22,033 nt of DNA from Plakobranchus ocellatus (taxonomy: Eukaryota > Mollusca > Gastropoda > Plakobranchidae), in NCBI GenBank assembly GCA_019648995.1, contig BLXT01000403.1, positions 1,083,190 through 1,105,222 on the forward strand, given 5' to 3'. Numbering within the stretch: position 1 is the first letter of the stretch; each line of letters begins with the position of its first letter. The translations under genes and the position numbers were made by a program. Under the pieces are notes generated by a model. That model made no database searches and was not told where the DNA came from. It was given only the letters and a program-made list of their open reading frames with translations. This document shows positions 10,201 through 20,203 of the stretch, piece after piece.

Positions 10201-11601
10201 CATCACCCCCGCATCTACCGGTTCATTCACAAGAAACATCATGAATGGACTGCCCCCATTGGTCTCGTCTCTATCTATGCCCACCCTGTGGAGCACGCCG
10301 TGAGCAACCTTCTCCCAGTAGCCCTTGGCCCAATTCTGCTTGGCTCCCACCTGGCCACTGCCTGGATGTTCTGGGCTCTAGCGCTGTTCTCTACCACCAT
10401 TGCTCATTGTGGTTATCACATGCCGTTCCTGCCATCGCCAGAAGCTCATGACTTCCATCATCTCAAGTAAGTTGCCCTACCATTGAGAGTTGGGCCTAGT
10501 GATATGACTTGGCATTGTCACTAAGGGTCAGGCCCAGAAATCAGGTCGGGCACTGTAACTTACGGAGGCTCAGGGATTGGGGTATTTTGCTTAAACTTCC
10601 AATCAGTACTAGCATCACAATTAGGAACAATGTTCCAGAGTTGCAAGACCTAAATGTTTTCTCAACTTTATTTAAGGTAAGGCTAGCAGAGTCTCATATG
10701 TTTTAAGATGCCCTATTTGACGGGAAGAATATATCTATTCTGCAAAATATCTTACTTAATGATATTGATAATGTTACACATGTATTATAAAAGAATAATT
10801 ATTTGGACTTTCCCTTGCCACTTGTAACACCCCTTTTCCCTGTAGTCCAAACCCAAAAAAATTGACATTTGATATCAAAACCTCTAGTAAAGACAGTTTG
10901 TGAGCATGTTGGCAACTAAACCCCACTGCTCCCCTACAGGCATCAAATTTTCAATCTCAGCAGGAAATAGGTCGGACAGTTTTACATCACAAGAAACATT
11001 GTGATGAGAAGAAAAATCAATGAAAAATAAAAGCCCAGTTACAAAATAAACTCAAAACAATTAACAGGAAAACAACAACAATTGCATTCTATCTCAATTA
11101 CTAGTCTTACCACTGAATATGTCATTTTGTCATGTATCGACAAAATATATGGGTTAAGGGTTTAATCTTGCATAATAATGTTACCTTTAATTATAGTATT
11201 ATCCTGTTTAAAACTGAAAAATAAAAACAATAATGGTTTTGTAAAGTAAGTTCTTACACAGAGAAAAATTCTGAAAAAAATTATTAGCTGCAATTGAATT
11301 TATATAAAGCTGTGAGAGAGTGTAAACACATATTTATAAACAGCATATGAAAAAAAAAATGGCATAAGAGGGAAGGAGAGATTGTGACATTGGGTGAAGT
11401 ATCCAGCTCATACTTTTGGTGTGTCTTGTTCCCAGGTTCAACCAAAACTATGGTGTGCTTGGAGTGCTTGATCGTCTGCATGGAACTGATGCTCAGTTCC
11501 GTGCCTCTCTCGCCTATCAGCGTCACTTCCTGCTTCTGTCCACAATCCCAGCCACTCAACAAGTTCCAGACCCACCCAAGAAAAAGAGCATTTCAGAATA
11601 G
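4105..11601 (+). CDS. FAXDC2: FAXDC2-like fatty acid hydroxylase domain protein, six exons, complete
   Basis: Joining 4105-4211, 5391-5494, 8804-8925, 9274-9482, 10194-10466 and 11436-11601 gives 981 nt, 326 residues plus TAG; every intron is GT..AG. The product belongs to the membrane di-iron fatty acid hydroxylase/sterol desaturase superfamily, whose members hydroxylate or desaturate lipids at the ER. Vertebrate FAXDC2 has been linked to C4-methyl sterol oxidation, so substrate here is inferred. Histidine boxes seen: HRMFHH (H180, H184, H185), HKKHH (H193, H196, H197), HDFHH (H266, H269, H270), plus H211/H215 in YAHPVEH, H252/H256 and HGTD (H287). Hydrophobic segments lie at about 16-32, 71-95, 127-145 and 217-250. 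Length matches the family (about 330). The start ATG has an in-frame TAA 15 nt upstream (4090-4092). The C terminus ends in a lysine-rich PPKKKSISE, a possible cytosolic ER-retention-type tail. Family assignment is very secure; exact reaction is not. Confidence 0.95.
4212..5390 (+). other. FAXDC2 intron 1 (1.2 kb)
   Basis: AT-rich intron with many A and T runs, including an A9T8 palindrome (4893-4915) followed by two A-rich tracts. I see no exon or RNA gene inside. Confidence 0.85.
5391..5494 (+). CDS. FAXDC2: FAXDC2 coding exon 2
   Basis: It starts after a T-rich acceptor ending TTAATAG and ends at G|GTGAGT. It completes W36, encodes residues 37-70 and gives the first base of G71. It contains the tryptophan-rich stretch FWGASGDFWQRRW, which is recognisable in FAXDC2 proteins ahead of the catalytic region. 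The following intron is phase 1. Confidence 0.92.
5495..8803 (+). other. FAXDC2 intron 2 (3.3 kb)
   Basis: This is the largest intron of the gene, AT-rich. It contains a 36-bp minisatellite (7003-7182) and an 18-nt T run at 8544-8561. It also contains a perfect short stem (TTTTGTG/CACAAAA, 8662-8679). Open frames at 6030-6257 and 7941-8228 (minus) do not resemble any protein I know and lack splice-compatible or conserved features. No nested gene is recognised. Confidence 0.85.
7003..7182. repeat. 36-bp minisatellite, five copies
   Basis: Five head-to-tail units start at 7003, 7039, 7075, 7111 and 7147. Each begins TTAACATTTTGTTGAATG (one has TTAATA) and ends with a more variable AATWCTnnAAGAnTAAGn half. 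The unit length is a multiple of three and free of stops in one frame per strand. It is therefore open as a 12-residue repeat on both strands (VNILLNEYCKSK-like on plus, FIQQNVNLTLTV-like on minus). It sits inside FAXDC2 intron 2 with no splice context, so coding use is unlikely. Confidence 0.93.
8804..8925 (+). CDS. FAXDC2: FAXDC2 coding exon 3
   Basis: The acceptor is GATTGCAG and the donor CCA|GTAAGT. It encodes residues 72-111: a membrane helix (FVFTTAVFWACNIFFMLLD) followed by the family signature DITGKPAFLLKYKIQ. The following intron is phase 0 and only 348 nt long. Confidence 0.94.
9171..9225. repeat. 14-bp direct repeat flanking an (AATC)n tract
   Basis: CCTTATGTCTTTGT occurs at 9171-9184 and again at 9212-9225, with an AATC tetranucleotide run between. 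It lies in the short intron just before exon 4. Confidence 0.85.
9274..9482 (+). CDS. FAXDC2: FAXDC2 coding exon 4
   Basis: The acceptor is CTACTGCAG and the donor AG|GTAAGA. It encodes residues 112-180 and part of R181. It covers a hydrophobic segment (about 127-145), a short cysteine-containing loop (GCSCRP), and the lead-in EEIGFYYSH, whose last residue H180 opens the first histidine box. That box is completed in the next exon, so the intron splits a catalytic motif. Confidence 0.95.
9483..10193 (+). other. FAXDC2 intron 4
   Basis: AT-rich intron of 711 nt with a 17-nt A run at 9571-9587 and a second A run near 9691-9703. Nothing else is recognised. Confidence 0.85.
10194..10466 (+). CDS. 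FAXDC2: FAXDC2 coding exon 5 (catalytic histidine boxes)
   Basis: The acceptor is GCTCTCAG and the donor AA|GTAAGT. It encodes the end of R181 to the first two bases of K272. It carries MFHH, HKKHHEW, YAHPVEH and HDFHH, which supply most metal ligands expected for the di-iron centre, and a hydrophobic hairpin at about 217-250 between the second and third boxes. This is the most conserved part of the family and makes the identification certain. Confidence 0.97.
10467..11435 (+). other. FAXDC2 intron 5
   Basis: AT-rich intron of 969 nt between the catalytic exon and the last exon. Open frames here are read-through from the exon borders. Nothing else is recognised. Confidence 0.85.
11436..11601 (+). 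CDS. FAXDC2: FAXDC2 coding exon 6 and stop
   Basis: The acceptor is TTGTTCCCAG. The exon completes K272 and encodes residues 273-326, ending at TAG 11599-11601. It contains FNQNYGVLGVLDRLHGTD, the conserved C-terminal block of FAXDC2 and related C4-sterol methyl oxidase-like proteins. A short lysine-rich tail follows. Confidence 0.95.
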
Positions 11602-14490
11602 AAGGATGGAGAATCTGAATAGATGGAGGAATCTCTTAGAGAAAGGATGTAGGAGTGATGAGTCAAGATGTGTTCAGGGTTCTTATTCATAGAGATGCTT
11701 ACAAATTGCTTTTAAAACTTAATGGGAGCGTTGATTTGTTTTAGGAATAGTTCAAAATCTAATTGATTGATTTTAGGAATTGAAAAGTAATAGTTCAATA
11801 TCTTCAAGATGGGGGCTTTATACCTTTGCAAGTTCTCGAAATGTTTTTTTTTTTTTTTTTTAATTTTAGTTCCAGTTAAATTCATTCTGAACACACAGAT
11901 GATATGATTAAAGCTTCAGCATCTGGTCACCCTTACTTGCCCATTGGATCGCCAGCTGCTGTTTCCTCTCTTTAGACTGTTTCTCGACATTAAAACTGTT
12001 TGTAATGCTGGTTTGGTTTGTATAATGTTAATGTAGAGCAAGAACTTTTCTGCTTGGCTATCATCTTACAAACTTTCTATGTGTGATTTCGGTCCATTTT
12101 GATGAAGACATTTTAGCTTTTGTTCCTAACAATAGTTTTGTAGCTAAGCAAATGCATGTCGTAGGCTAGAGCAAACAAAATTTAGAATAATGTAATACCC
12201 CTCCTATCTGCCTATGAACATTAAAGTGTGGAAATGTTTGGTTACACTATATTATACAGTAAAACTTCTATTTCAAATCGTCTTAGACTAAAGTTCATGT
12301 TTTTTAACAGAAAATTCCTAAATGTTTCATTTGCTTGAAATGACTTGGTTAAAGTAGATAGGATGTGAGAATTGAAGCCGTTTTTTTCTCCTGATCTTCT
12401 TGTGTTGTCAGCATTATTATATCTGAATGTTTTAATTAATTTTTATATTGACTATGACTGTTTTGGTCTTGGTATAACAATGTGGTCAATATTATTTTTC
12501 CACTTCCTGTAATTTTGTTCAATTTTTTTTCATAGGTTTTAAAGCATTCTGTCTATGTGTAGTGTAATTAAAATTTGAGATGTTTTGCAGCAAGAAGTGC
12601 ATTAAATATACAAATAGTCATTATAGCTCTCAATATTTTACACTTAAATTTTCACTTAACCTTCAGGGGGAGGTTTATAGTGTTTGATATCACACTTCAC
12701 ATTTGTAGTAGATAAACTTTTTAGAAAACATTCATGCAAAACTAATTTATTGCATACAAAGTCTGCTTTTTTAGTGACACTACACATATAAATACAGAAA
12801 TGTAAATGAAGTTGTTCTACTCCTTTTTTAGTGTCTTGGCTTGTTTTTTTTTTTTTCCTTTCACAAATTGCCTTTAATTAATGATGTATTGATTTATATT
12901 GTGGGTATTTAAAAGAAAATTCTCTTTATCTTTATAAAGACTTTATTTTTCTTTTTTACTTTTAATTATTTATTTTCTCTGATGTATCATGAATCTTCAG
13001 ACCAAGAAATCAAGAAATCTACATCTGAATCTCCCTCTACTCTTGTTTGAATGGAGTTCATTTCACATGTAAAATTTTTGAGAAAAATAAATTTTTTCCA
13101 TATTTTTTGTTTCCAAACCATCAAAAATTTCATACCATGCTTGAATGCTTGTCTCATCAACAAAGCCCTATCCAGTCTTCACTATGACTGAAAGAAAGAT
13201 GTTAATGGCAGTTTTGTTGGTTCATAAACAGAGCCCTGTTCAGAAATTAACATCTGACTCAATCTGCCTGCTCTTGAGACATTTTGACACCTTTTACAAG
13301 TCCAACCGTGAGGGACACATTTATTTTCCATGAAATTCATGACTAATATTTTTTATGTTCTTCACTTAAATTGAAGCTGAAAATCAAAATATTGGGTATA
13401 GTATTATAGTTTCAATTGTGATTTTGAAAACAACAAAAGAGAAAAATTAAAAAAAAACTTTGTTCATCTTTTCTTTTACTGATGGATTGATATTCTAAGC
13501 AAATAATGAGAATCTCAGTCTGTGGGTCAATACTTTTTATTTTAAAGTGAACAATTATTATTTTTTTTTTTTTAGAGGAAGCAAATGGATATGCCAGTTT
13601 TTCACTTTCTGGATAAATTAAACATTTTTTTATGTATGTGTAAATTTACATATTTTTTTTTTATAATTTGTGAAAGAGAGGCCAAAGATTAACGAGATTT
13701 TTCACAATTTCTTCTTTTTTGGCAATGGAGGCATGGGATCTCTATATGACCCAATGAAGCAATCTTATATCTAAATACTTTTGTTGGAACTCAGGGATAC
13801 AAAAATACGACCACTGCATTTTTAGAATAATCTAACTTATGCCCATTGTAGAGCCCTGATATTAACTTAAAGTGTTACATTGACACCAAGTCTAATAAGT
13901 AAGGTTTGGTATAAGAAAGCTTTTGTGAATTTTTTGGTCTTTCATGCATAGCATTGTATTGTGGAATGTTACACTAGAGCACACATTATTTTTGTATTCA
14001 CAAGTATTTCTGTGATGGAAGCTGATGTTATGTAGACAGCCGAATCATTTTTTTCTAAAGTTTGTTTACAAAAATGTCACCCTTAAAATTTTAGGGACCA
14101 AAGAAACCGGTGTCACTTTTGTCTCCAAAGTCCAGAGTTCTGGATTGTGAAACTCTAGTGTATTTGGACCTTTTCTATGTACAAAAATGTTTACAAAAAT
14201 TTTATATTTGTCATGGAAGTTTTGTTTGTGCCTCAGAAGTGAAAATTTTTTTTTAACCTTTTCCAGTTACAATTAAAAAAGTTAGTTATAGTAGCTACGT
14301 TTTATCTGTTACATTTCCTACATGTAGTAATCAACCATTTTTACCTTCAAGCCCAAGTTTACCTGATAAAAAGAGTGGTTAATGTTTTTAAACAATCTTG
14401 ATATGATGTGGAATATTTTTGCAATAAAACACAAGCACAAAAACAATACAAATGAAGAGAAATAAAGACCTTTGTTTTTTTTTGTTTTTT
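11602..14490 (+). other. FAXDC2 3' UTR and following AT-rich sequence
   Basis: There is no coding potential after the FAXDC2 stop. Candidate poly(A) signals on the plus strand are ATTAAA 12220-12225 (followed by a GT-rich stretch), AATAAA 13086-13091, 14423-14428 and 14461-14466. The last has a T/GT-rich downstream element. An 18-nt T run occurs at 11844-11861. Where the transcript really ends cannot be told from sequence alone. Confidence 0.5.
14461..14466 (+). terminator. Candidate FAXDC2 polyadenylation signal
   Basis: A canonical AATAAA, 33 nt after another at 14423, is followed at once by a long T/GT-rich tract (about 14470-14502), the arrangement expected for cleavage and polyadenylation. 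It would give a 3' UTR of about 2.9 kb. Competing signals exist nearer (12220, 13086) and farther (15849, 16947). Confidence 0.35.
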
Positions 14491-15719
14491 GTTTTTTTTT
14501 TAGTAATCCATTGGTAAAACTTTTACAGCGAAAAGAGGGCTTTAAGAAAGTGTCCCTTTAGCCTCTGAAAAGTTCACTTTTGCCAGATAGACAATGAATT
14601 ATATGTATATTTTATTTTATTTTGCCGCACCAATGCAATTTATATTTGTATCCTTTAAATGATGTTTAAGTCAAGTATTATTGTCAAAAGCTAATATGCT
14701 TTTTAATTTTTCTTCTTTTTTTTTTTTTTTAAAAAGACACTTTGGTTTAATCTTTTGTCAAACTTGACTGGTTCAGCAGTGGAAGGCTTATCTGAAGATC
14801 CCATTTTTAAGCTGCACCTTGAATGTGGATTGTGCTTTTTGTATGGGAACAACCAATTCCTAAGATAGCTAAGTTTCTCACGCTAGGAATAATTGTGAGA
14901 TAGCTTTGTGCAGGCCAATTGCCTCAGTTTTAACATGCAGATCAACAAAAATGGAAGGTGCCCTTGGCAAATAGGATTTGATCTAGGATCTGATGTCTTC
15001 GGTTCTTCATATTGGTCACACTTTTTTGTGGGGATGATGCATATATTTTATATCTACACCTTGAATAATGTATTCAACATTGAACATGCCCTTGTGATAT
15101 TTTTTATTCTGACATCCAAGATAAAAATTTTGCTAGTCATGAGGTTGAAGAAAATATCACCAGTTGAATTGAATGCATGAACAGAGCTTGAGAATGTCCA
15201 GATCCTGAGTGGTATAGAGTGCTGTAGTAAGTCTCCTTTCGACTTAAGAGATGTAAGTCAGAGTTTTGTACCACCTGTGAAATAATCTTGATAGAGATAA
15301 GCTACTTGTTGGTGATTGCTTAACAGAAGTATACTCTAAGAAGACTAAAGTCGCTGGAGATTTTGAAAAAAAAAAATTGTGTGTCTCTAAGAGATGGTCA
15401 TTTGTAATTGCAGGAAAATTTATTTGTCAGCATCACCAATACTTTTATCTATTTTGTTGTCTGACCTGTTAGGCAACTCTCCACAATCAAATCACTTCTT
15501 ATAGACAGGTCATACATTTCTATAGATAATATGTGTATTAGTGGCACTGTAATGTTAATGAAAGAAGAGTTAAAAAAAAGTTTAATGCATATTCTTATTT
15601 GTTGTGCAAACTCTAGGACCGCGAGGGCATGTGTAAAGTTTTTGTGTATTCACATGTGACTTTGAATTTTTAGAGTGCTAATTTTGGTGTCCATGAAATG
15701 AAGCAAATCTTTTTTTCAT

Positions 15720-16090
15720 GTTGTATTGTTTACATGTCCAGTAATATTGTCTGCTTTTGCACAAACCGATGATAATTTCTGTTTTCTGTATGTTTTAATT
15801 ATGTACATGAAGTATTGCTTGAAGGCTGTTTAACCGTTAGCTCTTTTAAATAAACATACCCAGTATATTCACTCAGTAAGGATTATTATGATAATAATAA
15901 AGGAAAAAAAAGATGGAACAGCTTGTAAAAGTGTTTCCATCTTCTAGCATTGTCAAAATTGGCCTGCACTATTAGTGTGCTGTGCTGTTTATATGGCCAG
16001 GAATGCTGTCTGCTTTTGCACAAATTAACGATTAATTCTCTTTTTTGCATGTGCTAAGAATATGTATAACATGGAAGCAGTTTAATGTTT
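15720..16090. repeat. Diverged duplicated segment, two copies about 255 bp apart
   Basis: Copy 1 (about 15720-15835) and copy 2 (about 15965-16090) share an exact core TGTCTGCTTTTGCACAAA. They also share matching flanks in the same order: TGTTTAnATGnCCAG before it, and a T-rich stretch, TATGTA, ACATG and CAGTTTAA/CTGTTTAA after it. Copies differ by many substitutions and small indels. Confidence 0.65.
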
Positions 16091-16468
16091 TGTGAACTAT
16101 GTATAGGTGTAGTAGGCTAAAACGAAAATCATTTTTTTTTAATTGCTAGAGAGAAATGTTTTTAAATGTGTATTTTTCTTTTTGTTGTTTTACACTTTGA
16201 TCTTATGTCATTATGTAGAGACTGAAAAAAATTCAATTTTTCATTGAGGGTGACACAATTTCGAAAAAACATAATTTAACATTACTTTCTTTTGCTAAGA
16301 GTATTCATTAAAAAAGTTGAAAAAAAAAAAAAATTAAAACCAACGAAACCAGAGATTACAGACACATTATGGTCAAAATAAATGTTTGTTGTAGGGAATG
16401 TGTAGATGTTGACGTCTTATTTTAGTACAGTCAGAAATGAATTCCAGGAATTCCCAGCTGGACTTGTT

Positions 16469-16569
16469 AAAATAAAACTGCATTTGTAGGTGCAGGCTTG
16501 TGTTTTACCTTACTCTAAAATAAAACTGCATTAATTTGTAGGTGCAGGCCTGTGTTTTACCTTACTCTA
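16469..16569. repeat. Tandem duplication, about 50-bp unit with AATAAA
   Basis: A unit running from AAAATAAAACTGCATT through GTAGGTGCAGG and TGTGTTTTACC to TTACTCTA occurs twice back to back. The copies differ by a 4-nt TTAA insertion and one C/T change. Each begins with an AATAAA hexamer. The near identity suggests a recent duplication. Confidence 0.92.
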
Positions 16570-17202
16570 AAGAGCAGTAGTGAAAAATTAACATTAGCAA
16601 TTTTATTTGAAGGCTTGCTTATGAAGAGGGTTTGTGTTCAGTACAAAAATTGAATGTTTCACCATTAAAATGGCTTTTCATGTCCATTTGTCTTTAAATA
16701 TAGTGATTAAAACTTTTTTGTTTATTATTTTTGAAGTGAGAAACTGCAGATTATATTGTGTAGTGCAGTTTCTATGAACTTATGTAGTTTTGTGAAGTGA
16801 GAATACTGAGATTATTGATCCTTGTAAAGTATATTATATTAGTCATTTCTAGTGTTCAATTATTGCGTGTGTAGTTTTCCTTTCTTGTAATATATTTTTT
16901 TTCAGCTTTGGAGGATATTGTACTCTTACATTTTTCCCTATTTTGGAATAAAACTTCACCCATTGAAAAAAAAATATTCTTCACTTTTTGTTCAAACTAT
17001 TTTTTTCTCATTGAAAAGTGAAATTGTTCAAGCATAGTTTTGCCTACAATGTATTTTGTGCACACAAATTTGTAAGTGCTAGGTAAGTTTCATAGTGAGA
17101 CTTGTGTTTTTGAAAGTAAAAAAAAAAAAAACGAAAGCAAAAATGATGTAAAAACTCTGATGAGGTCTAAATCCTATTTTGAATCTAGAGAAGCCATAAA
17201 AA

Positions 17203-17312
17203 TAGGTCCCCAATTAATCGTCAAAATGACGCTGAGACCGAACTATCAACACTAATCATGTTAAAGGTAGTTTAACACCCGAGTCCACCTAGCTCGGTGA
17301 AAGGATGAATGC
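17203..17312 (+). repeat. GC-richer hairpin patch, possible SINE relic
   Basis: Within AT-rich DNA this segment has a perfect 5-bp stem CGTCA-AAA-TGACG. A second stem, CACCCGAG/CTCGGTG with one bulge, encloses TCCACCTAG. Short GC-richer blocks of this kind with a GTCCACCTAGCTCGG-like word resemble tRNA-derived repeats in invertebrates, but no clear A and B boxes are seen. Confidence 0.3.
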
Positions 17313-17811
17313 AAATGAATTACTTTTTGCTGGGATTGTGAGCTTACCTCAACCTCAAAAGTTGTAGATTGAACTTTTTTTTTCACCACTAGGTCTGTCA
17401 GGTTTTGTTTTTTTTTAATATTGTCTGCCTTACTGCTGTAATACTTTTTTCATCAATTTCAAAATTCAGGAGTGTGAAAAGATTCCAAAGGTGAGAGAAC
17501 ATATTCTTGGTATTTATAATGCTCAAGCCCTGCCGCAATGATTCAATTCTGGTGTCTATGATAGTTTCTGTGGTGTGAGATAGGTCTTTTCATCAAAGTC
17601 CACATTCATTTTTTTTTTTCAGACAAAGAAGTGATGAAAAAACATTGTGGGAATGCAGGAAAATGGGAGATGATTTCAGTTTTTTTCTCTGTGGATTTTA
17701 GCAAGGAAGGAGGCCGAAACATTACAAGCATGGACTAAAGAAACAATGAGTGCTAAATTTGAGGGAAGGAAAAAAAAAAACCAAACAATTGTTGTTGTGG
17801 TGACAATATCA

Positions 17812-17817
17812 TTTATT
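17812..17817 (-). terminator. Candidate Shroom polyadenylation signal
   Basis: Reads AATAAA on the minus strand. About 25-50 nt downstream on that strand comes a G/T-containing stretch running into a T tract. It is the most distal plausible signal before the intergenic region; nearer copies at 18173 and 18458 compete. Confidence 0.3.
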
Positions 17818-19199
17818 GTTTTTTGACATAATTATGTTCACATGGATGGTAGAGATTGAGTTAAAGTACAATGAATGTATCAAACAGAGATGAAGCATTT
17901 TAATGTGTCAGAAATGACATCTGAAATTGGTTATCATTATTAAAGAAATGTACAGTGTATAAGTTATAGGCTAAAGTATATCAAAGTTATCCAGCCAATC
18001 ACATCTCCGCCACATTTATCAAGATATTCAAAGAGAAGCTAAAAAGATCCTCCACATGAAATTCAGGAATCAAATCCCAGCCTTTCTTCCATTTACTCAC
18101 ATAAAGATCTGCATGAAATGTACAAAAATGATTTAAAACAAAATCGCTCCCTTAAACAAAAAGCTATAATAATTTATTTACAAAACAGTTTTCATCACAA
18201 AAGAGATATCATGATAGAATTAAATATTTACACAATTCTATAATAATCTTGTGAATAATGAGCGTAACTTACGGCTGTCAATAGGATAGACCTTAAAACA
18301 AGCAGGAAAATGTTACATTCATTGTTAAGATGCAATGTGTATCACTGTAATGTAATAAAACAACGAAAATGCACATATTTTGATGAAGAGAATGACATAC
18401 AGCCTAAGTGTGCAAAAACCACAATCTGAAATATCTTGTACAAGAAACTGTCAATTTTTTATTTTAATTTTCAAATTTCTTCAACCTAAATACAGGCCAT
18501 TAGTTATTGAATATACATTGACAAGTTTGTTCCTTGGGCACAATCATGTTGATCTATAGGAGAACCCTTTTTGTGTGAATGTATGATTTATATAGTTAAA
18601 GCAAAATGAGTTCACTGTGTTTTGTTGTGAGCTGTTAAAATTTTTCAGTATCTGATGTCTGTTCCATTGAAACAAGGCGCCAGATCACGAGTAGATTTGG
18701 TTTGAACACGGAACATGGGACAAACTTCAGGGAGAAGCATAAGAAACTCACAAGCCTTACATTCACACAAAGTCCTCTCATAAAAAAAAAACAGCCAGTT
18801 TTCCTAGTATCACAGAGTGGCCATCAGAGTTCCACACCTTTTGTTCCGTTTGCATTAGAGAAATGAATCATTTTATCATTTCATGCTATGGACAATGAGA
18901 GGTAAGTTCTATCACATTTCACTTACTCAAGATATTTTGAATTATTTGCTCTTCATCCAGTTGAGCCAGTTATGAAGTAGGAACAGGTTTTTTTCTCACC
19001 TACTTGCTGAGAATTCCCTACAATAAATAGTCACACAATGTTCAAGATTCGGCTGCAAACAGTTCTGCTGGTCACAAAAAATCACAGCTCACCAAAATAC
19101 ATTTATAGCAACTTCCGTTTCTTACTTCAGTTTTCTTTAAAAAATCTCACAGTCTGTTTACGTTAAGTGTGCGCTCATATATGTCTCTTCTATGAAGAT

Positions 19200-19310
19200 C
19201 TTGCTTGCTTTGGTTCATAGAGCCTGTCTACTACCAGGTGATCTCTGGCTTTCAGACTCCCGTCAGGCCAGGGCAATGGTGGCAGACTCGAACCTTATCT
19301 CACGTCAAAG
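19200..19310 (-). repeat. GC-richer patch with a B-box-like word, possible SINE relic
   Basis: On the minus strand it contains GGTTCGAGTCT, a 10 of 11 match to the tRNA B-box consensus. It is followed by GC-richer sequence with a short inverted pair (CCAG..CTGG). No matching A box or T stem is seen, so it is not a tRNA gene. It lies inside the presumed Shroom 3' UTR. Confidence 0.3.
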
Positions 19311-20003
19311 GAAAGGCTTGATTTCAGAATTTGGTTCCCCCTGAACAGAGAAGCACAGTGACCTTTCGAAAATGTAAAGCACAAGTGGTCAAGAACTATT
19401 CAGCCTAATTGTGAATGGAACATAATTTCAGTTCTTTAATATTTTTAAAAAAAGATGCACTAGGTATAATTTGAAAAAGCAGTGTGTGATTGCATATTTC
19501 TTCACATAAAAATCAGGGAAAAACATTCTGTACACTTAGAGAAATGTGTAGAATGTAAATGATTACCAAGCATGGATGGAGCAATGCTCAAGCTTTTAGA
19601 GCGATACAGAAATTACTCAAGTTTTCTTCAGCTTGATCTATACACACAATAGTTCCTTTTACTAATGGAGTTGTACAATTGTCAAGAATTATATATTAAT
19701 ATATATTCTGTAAACATACCTACCAATTAATAAAAGCTTGCATTTTGGAATTGTACAATATGCTGAAATAAAATTATCCATTGCCCTTTTTCTTTTGTAT
19801 AACACCTCCGCACAAAATTGTCGACAATTATCTCCTATGATCTAGATTCCGGCTTAACCACAAGTGCTTTAAAATAATAAAAAAAAACCAATAATCCTTT
19901 CCCACTCCTGAGTAGCTTTAGATTTTATGTGTTCAATAATTACATTATTTATCTTTACAAACTTAACAGAAAATCCAGAAATTACACTGAATTTTTTAGC
20001 GTG

Positions 20004-20017
20004 CACACACACACACA
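20004..20017. repeat. (CA)7 microsatellite
   Basis: Seven CA dinucleotides in the presumed Shroom 3' UTR. Confidence 0.95.
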
Positions 20018-20203
20018 ATCTACTGATAAAACAAACAGACATTTCTACACCATAAATCATTTTAATCTAACTTGAGCAGTTTCTCAACAAATTCACCTAA
20101 TTCACACTCAGCCTTGATCACTTTCTACCATCATGCTCGTAACTACAAGCTGACATACACAAATTCAGACGAAAGTTTAGGAAACGAAAATTTTACGTTT
20201 TCA

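Larger units (their letters stand above)
14503..17790. other. Intergenic AT-rich stretch with local duplications
   Basis: No gene is recognised. It holds a diverged duplicated segment (about 15720-15835 and 15965-16090) and a tandem duplication at 16469-16569. AATAAA signals occur at 15849 and 16947, and there are A runs at 16320-16333 and near 17119-17131. A GC-richer hairpin patch sits at 17203-17312. An open frame at 14908-15180 has low-complexity composition and no recognisable domain. Confidence 0.6.

Noticed and set aside
11384..11692. 102-codon open frame over FAXDC2 exon 6
   Set aside because: Reads the exon in the wrong frame; the conserved FNQNYGVLGVLD frame is the real one.
13145..13333. 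62-codon open frame after FAXDC2
   Set aside because: No domain, in the presumed 3' UTR; isolated short frame expected by chance.
14908..15180. 90-codon plus-strand open frame
   Set aside because: It begins at a GTG, is Phe/Ile-rich without domain landmarks, and sits in a non-coding stretch.
19200..19310. Possible tRNA gene on the minus strand
   Set aside because: Only a B-box-like word is present. The T stem does not pair and no A box is found at the expected distance.
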